Assembly: GCA_964570865.1 (NCBI GenBank)
Contig: CAZMZM010000074.1
Location: forward strand, 1-9,146
Origin: WGAL01 sp964570865
GTDB taxonomy: Bacteria > Bacteroidota > Ignavibacteria > Ignavibacteriales > Melioribacteraceae
Length of the DNA stretch: 9,146 nt
Direction of reading: 5' to 3'
The notes below the pieces were generated by a model. That model was given only the letters and a program-made list of their open reading frames with translations. It was not told where the DNA came from and did no database searches. A program made the position numbers and the translations under genes. Positions 7,342 through 9,146 of this stretch are shown here, piece after piece. Positions within the stretch are counted from its first letter, which is position 1; each line of letters opens with the position of its first letter.

Positions 7342-8928
7342 ATGAAAGAAAAAATTTTAATGCCTAAAATGGGCGAATCGGTTATGGAAGGTACGTTGAT
7401 TAAATGGCATAAAAAAATAGGTGAAAAAGTTGCCAAGGATGAAATACTTTTCGAAATCAGCACAGACAAAGTTGACACTGAAGTGCCATCGCCTGTTGAT
7501 GGTGTTATTACCGAAATATTTTTAAACGAAAACGAGACGGCTGAAGTCGGCTCGTTGGTTGCCGCTATTACTGTTGAAGGTACCGAAGCTGCTGAAAATA
7601 TTGAGGTAAGTAACTCGATAACTGAAGAGAAGGTTGTTGAAGAACTTCCGGAAGACGATTCCGATTTGATTGATATTCAAATGCCTAAGATGGGCGAATC
7701 GGTTATGGAAGGTACTATACTGAAGTGGGATAAGAAGGTTGGAGATAAAATAGAAAAGGACGAAATACTTTTCGAGATAAGCACAGACAAAGTCGATACC
7801 GAAGTTCCTTCTCCGGTGGACGGCGTTGTTTCCGAAATTTTGTTTGATGAAAATGAAACCGTTGAAGTGGGGGTTGTAGTTGCAAGAATTTCCACATCAG
7901 GAAAAGTTCACAAGAAAATATCTAATGTTGTTACTAACAAAGTTCAAGAAATAGAGGCTTCGGTTTCGGAACCGTTCGAGAAAAGGGAAACATCTCCGAT
8001 TAAATCAAACAGGTTTTATTCACCATTGGTAATGAATATTGCTTCAAAAGAAAATATTACTTTTGATGAATTGGAAACTATAAAAGGAACGGGAAGTAAA
8101 GGACGTGTTACTAAGAAAGATATTCTTACATACATTTCAGATAAGAAAAAGAGTAAGACGCCAAAGACCGATGTACAATCCTCAATTGCATCTTCTCCGA
8201 AATTATCACGGGAATTCACTGAAAGAGAACAAATAGTTCCTATGGATAACATTCGTAAAAGGATTAAAGAACACATGCTTAAAAGTCGTGATACGTCGGT
8301 TCACGTATCGGAAATGATTGAAGTTGATATGACTCGCATCTATAATTTTATTAGCAAAAACAAAAAGAAATTTTTGGAAGAGGATAACACGAAGCTGACA
8401 TACATGGCGTTTATCTCGTATGCTGTTGTGAAGGCATTAAAAGAATACCCTTTAATGAATGCTTCGATTGACGGCGAGAATATTATTATGAAAAAATATG
8501 TTAATCTTGGGATTGCCGTTGCCGTTGAACCGAATGGTTTAATAGTTCCGAATATTAAGAATGCCGATTCCATGAATGTCCGCGGCTTGGCCAAAGCAAT
8601 TCAGCAGTTGAGCTTTAATGCACGAAACAAAAAACTTAGTCCGGACGATGTAGCGGGCGGAACTTTTTCACTTACCAATTACGGAGTATTCGGTTCACTT
8701 TTCGGAACTCCGATTATAAATCAGCCTGAGCTTGGAATACTTGGAATCGGCGCTGTAGTTAAACGTCCGGTTGTTATTGAGACAGAGCAGGGTGATGTAA
8801 TCGGTATCAAGCCTATGATGATGCTTTCGTTAAGCCACGATCACAGATTAGTTGACGGAATGCTTGGCGGATTGTTTATAAAGTATGTTAAAGAAGCTCT
8901 GGAAAATTTTGATGTTAAAACCGTTTAA
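7342..8928 (+). CDS. 2-oxoacid dehydrogenase E2 (dihydrolipoamide acyltransferase) with two lipoyl domains
   Basis: E2 is the lipoylated acyltransferase that forms the core of the complex and transfers the acyl group from E1 to CoA. The 528 residues comprise two lipoyl domains (about 3-78 and 110-185) with target lysines K43 and K150 in the identical context STDKVDTE. A charged linker and a peripheral-subunit binding domain (about 224-265, starting RFYSPLVMNIA) follow. The catalytic domain runs from about 300 to the end. The active site is DHRLVDG (500-506), with H501 and D505. A substrate-pocket segment around SLTNYGVFGSLFGTPI is also present. The start is supported by AGAGGA (7332-7337) 4 bases upstream, and the first residues already form the lipoyl domain. 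A 55-base gap follows E1, without terminator or clear promoter, so the gene is most likely co-transcribed. The acyl substrate follows E1 and is probably branched-chain. Confidence 0.96.
   Translation: MKEKILMPKMGESVMEGTLIKWHKKIGEKVAKDEILFEISTDKVDTEVPSPVDGVITEIFLNENETAEVGSLVAAITVEGTEAAENIEVSNSITEEKVVEELPEDDSDLIDIQMPKMGESVMEGTILKWDKKVGDKIEKDEILFEISTDKVDTEVPSPVDGVVSEILFDENETVEVGVVVARISTSGKVHKKISNVVTNKVQEIEASVSEPFEKRETSPIKSNRFYSPLVMNIASKENITFDELETIKGTGSKGRVTKKDILTYISDKKKSKTPKTDVQSSIASSPKLSREFTEREQIVPMDNIRKRIKEHMLKSRDTSVHVSEMIEVDMTRIYNFISKNKKKFLEEDNTKLTYMAFISYAVVKALKEYPLMNASIDGENIIMKKYVNLGIAVAVEPNGLIVPNIKNADSMNVRGLAKAIQQLSFNARNKKLSPDDVAGGTFSLTNYGVFGSLFGTPIINQPELGILGIGAVVKRPVVIETEQGDVIGIKPMMMLSLSHDHRLVDGMLGGLFIKYVKEALENFDVKTV
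7360..7890 (+). repeat. tandem lipoyl-domain duplication within the E2 gene
   Basis: Two units, 7360-7569 and 7681-7890, are offset by exactly 321 bases (107 codons). Aligned without gaps over residues 7-76 and 114-183, 54 of 70 residues are identical by my count (77%). At DNA level there is a 26-base identical run (7369-7394 equals 7690-7715) and shorter identical runs around the lysine codon. Elsewhere synonymous positions have diverged. The linker between the units is acidic and unrelated. Confidence 0.9.
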
Positions 8929-8987
8929 CTTTATTTGCAACAGTCCTTGGGTTAGTTAACAAAATAATTTACACAGTCTAAAATTGT

Positions 8988-9019
8988 AAAAAACGCCACT
9001 ATCTTAAATGGCGTTTTTT
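8988..9019 (+). terminator. intrinsic terminator of the lpd-lipB-E1-E2 operon
   Basis: The arms aaaaaacgcca (8988-8998) and tggcgtttttt (9009-9019) form an 11-bp stem with a 10-base loop, ending in a T-run on the plus strand. It begins 59 bases after the E2 stop. The A-run on the other side would let it work weakly on the minus strand too. Confidence 0.88.
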
Positions 9020-9041
9020 ATTTTATCTTTTCCCCAAATTA

Positions 9042-9071
9042 AAAAAGCCGAGTATTGCTACTCGGCTTTTT
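9042..9071 (-). terminator. intrinsic terminator of the convergent T9SS-cargo gene
   Basis: A perfect 13-bp stem (9042-9054 with 9059-9071) around the loop ttgc has a GCCGAGTA core flanked by A and T runs. On the minus strand it begins 22 bases after the stop of the gene ending at 9094 and finishes in Ts. It is symmetrical enough to act in both directions as a backup for the operon terminator. Confidence 0.9.
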
Positions 9072-9093
9072 AATGTAAAAATGTAGGATGAAA

Positions 9094-9146
9094 TTATTTC
9101 ATCAGAATCATTTTCTTTGTATCCGAATATTTACCGGCTTTGATTG
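9094..9146 (-). CDS. C-terminal end of a T9SS-sorted secreted protein (partial)
   Basis: Only the last 16 full codons and the TAA stop are in the window, read from the right edge. They translate to IKAGKYSDTKKMILMK. The G-x-Y(S) followed by a lysine-rich KMILMK ending is the usual end of the type A C-terminal sorting domain (Por secretion tail) that directs proteins through the type IX secretion system to the cell surface. The function of the protein body lies outside the window. A terminator follows directly. The motif is short, so the call rests on its close fit to the family ending, the correct stop and the downstream terminator. Confidence 0.75.
   Translation of the reverse strand, partial: IKAGKYSDTKKMILMK

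Noticed and set aside
1..9146. A novel defence, mobile or otherwise undescribed system
   Set aside because: Every sizeable coding region belongs to a well-known housekeeping family, and there are no transposases, integrases, att sites, CRISPR repeats or unexplained long reading frames.

Overview
This window is ordinary chromosomal sequence, AT-rich, from what looks like a member of the Fibrobacteres-Chlorobi-Bacteroidetes group, with Ignavibacteria or a relative as my best guess. Three things point there. The gene cut by the right edge ends in a typical type IX secretion (T9SS) sorting tail. The RecQ helicase has a long insert before its zinc cysteines, as I recall from Bacteroidetes RecQ-family proteins. 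The E1 of the 2-oxoacid dehydrogenase is a single alpha-beta fusion. The assignment is inferred from these proteins, not from any marker RNA; no rRNA, tRNA, CRISPR array, insertion sequence or phage gene is visible.

Layout, left to right. Positions 1-2268 hold a nearly complete recQ on the minus strand; it has no stop before the left edge. A gap of about 200 bases (2269-2471) carries a short AT-rich direct repeat. A small cold-shock protein gene (2522-2734, minus) follows, with a strong intrinsic terminator at 2472-2500. A 432-base divergent spacer (2735-3166) separates it from a plus-strand operon of four genes: lpd (TTG start at 3167), lipB (overlapping lpd by 29 bases), a fused E1 alpha/beta gene starting on the base after the lipB stop, and an E2 gene 55 bases further on. 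The operon ends at a hairpin terminator (8988-9019). A second hairpin (9042-9071) ends a convergent minus-strand gene, of which only the last 16 codons are in view.

The operon forms one functional unit. E1 decarboxylates a 2-oxoacid (probably branched-chain, by motif), E2 carries two lipoyl domains and the acyltransferase core, Lpd (E3) reoxidises the dihydrolipoyl arms, and LipB transfers the octanoyl group that becomes lipoate on E2. LipA, which inserts the sulfurs, is not in this window.

I found no convincing undescribed system. The points most worth a second look are lipB embedded in the operon, the two nearly identical lipoyl domains, the composite RecQ architecture, and the leader of the cold-shock gene.
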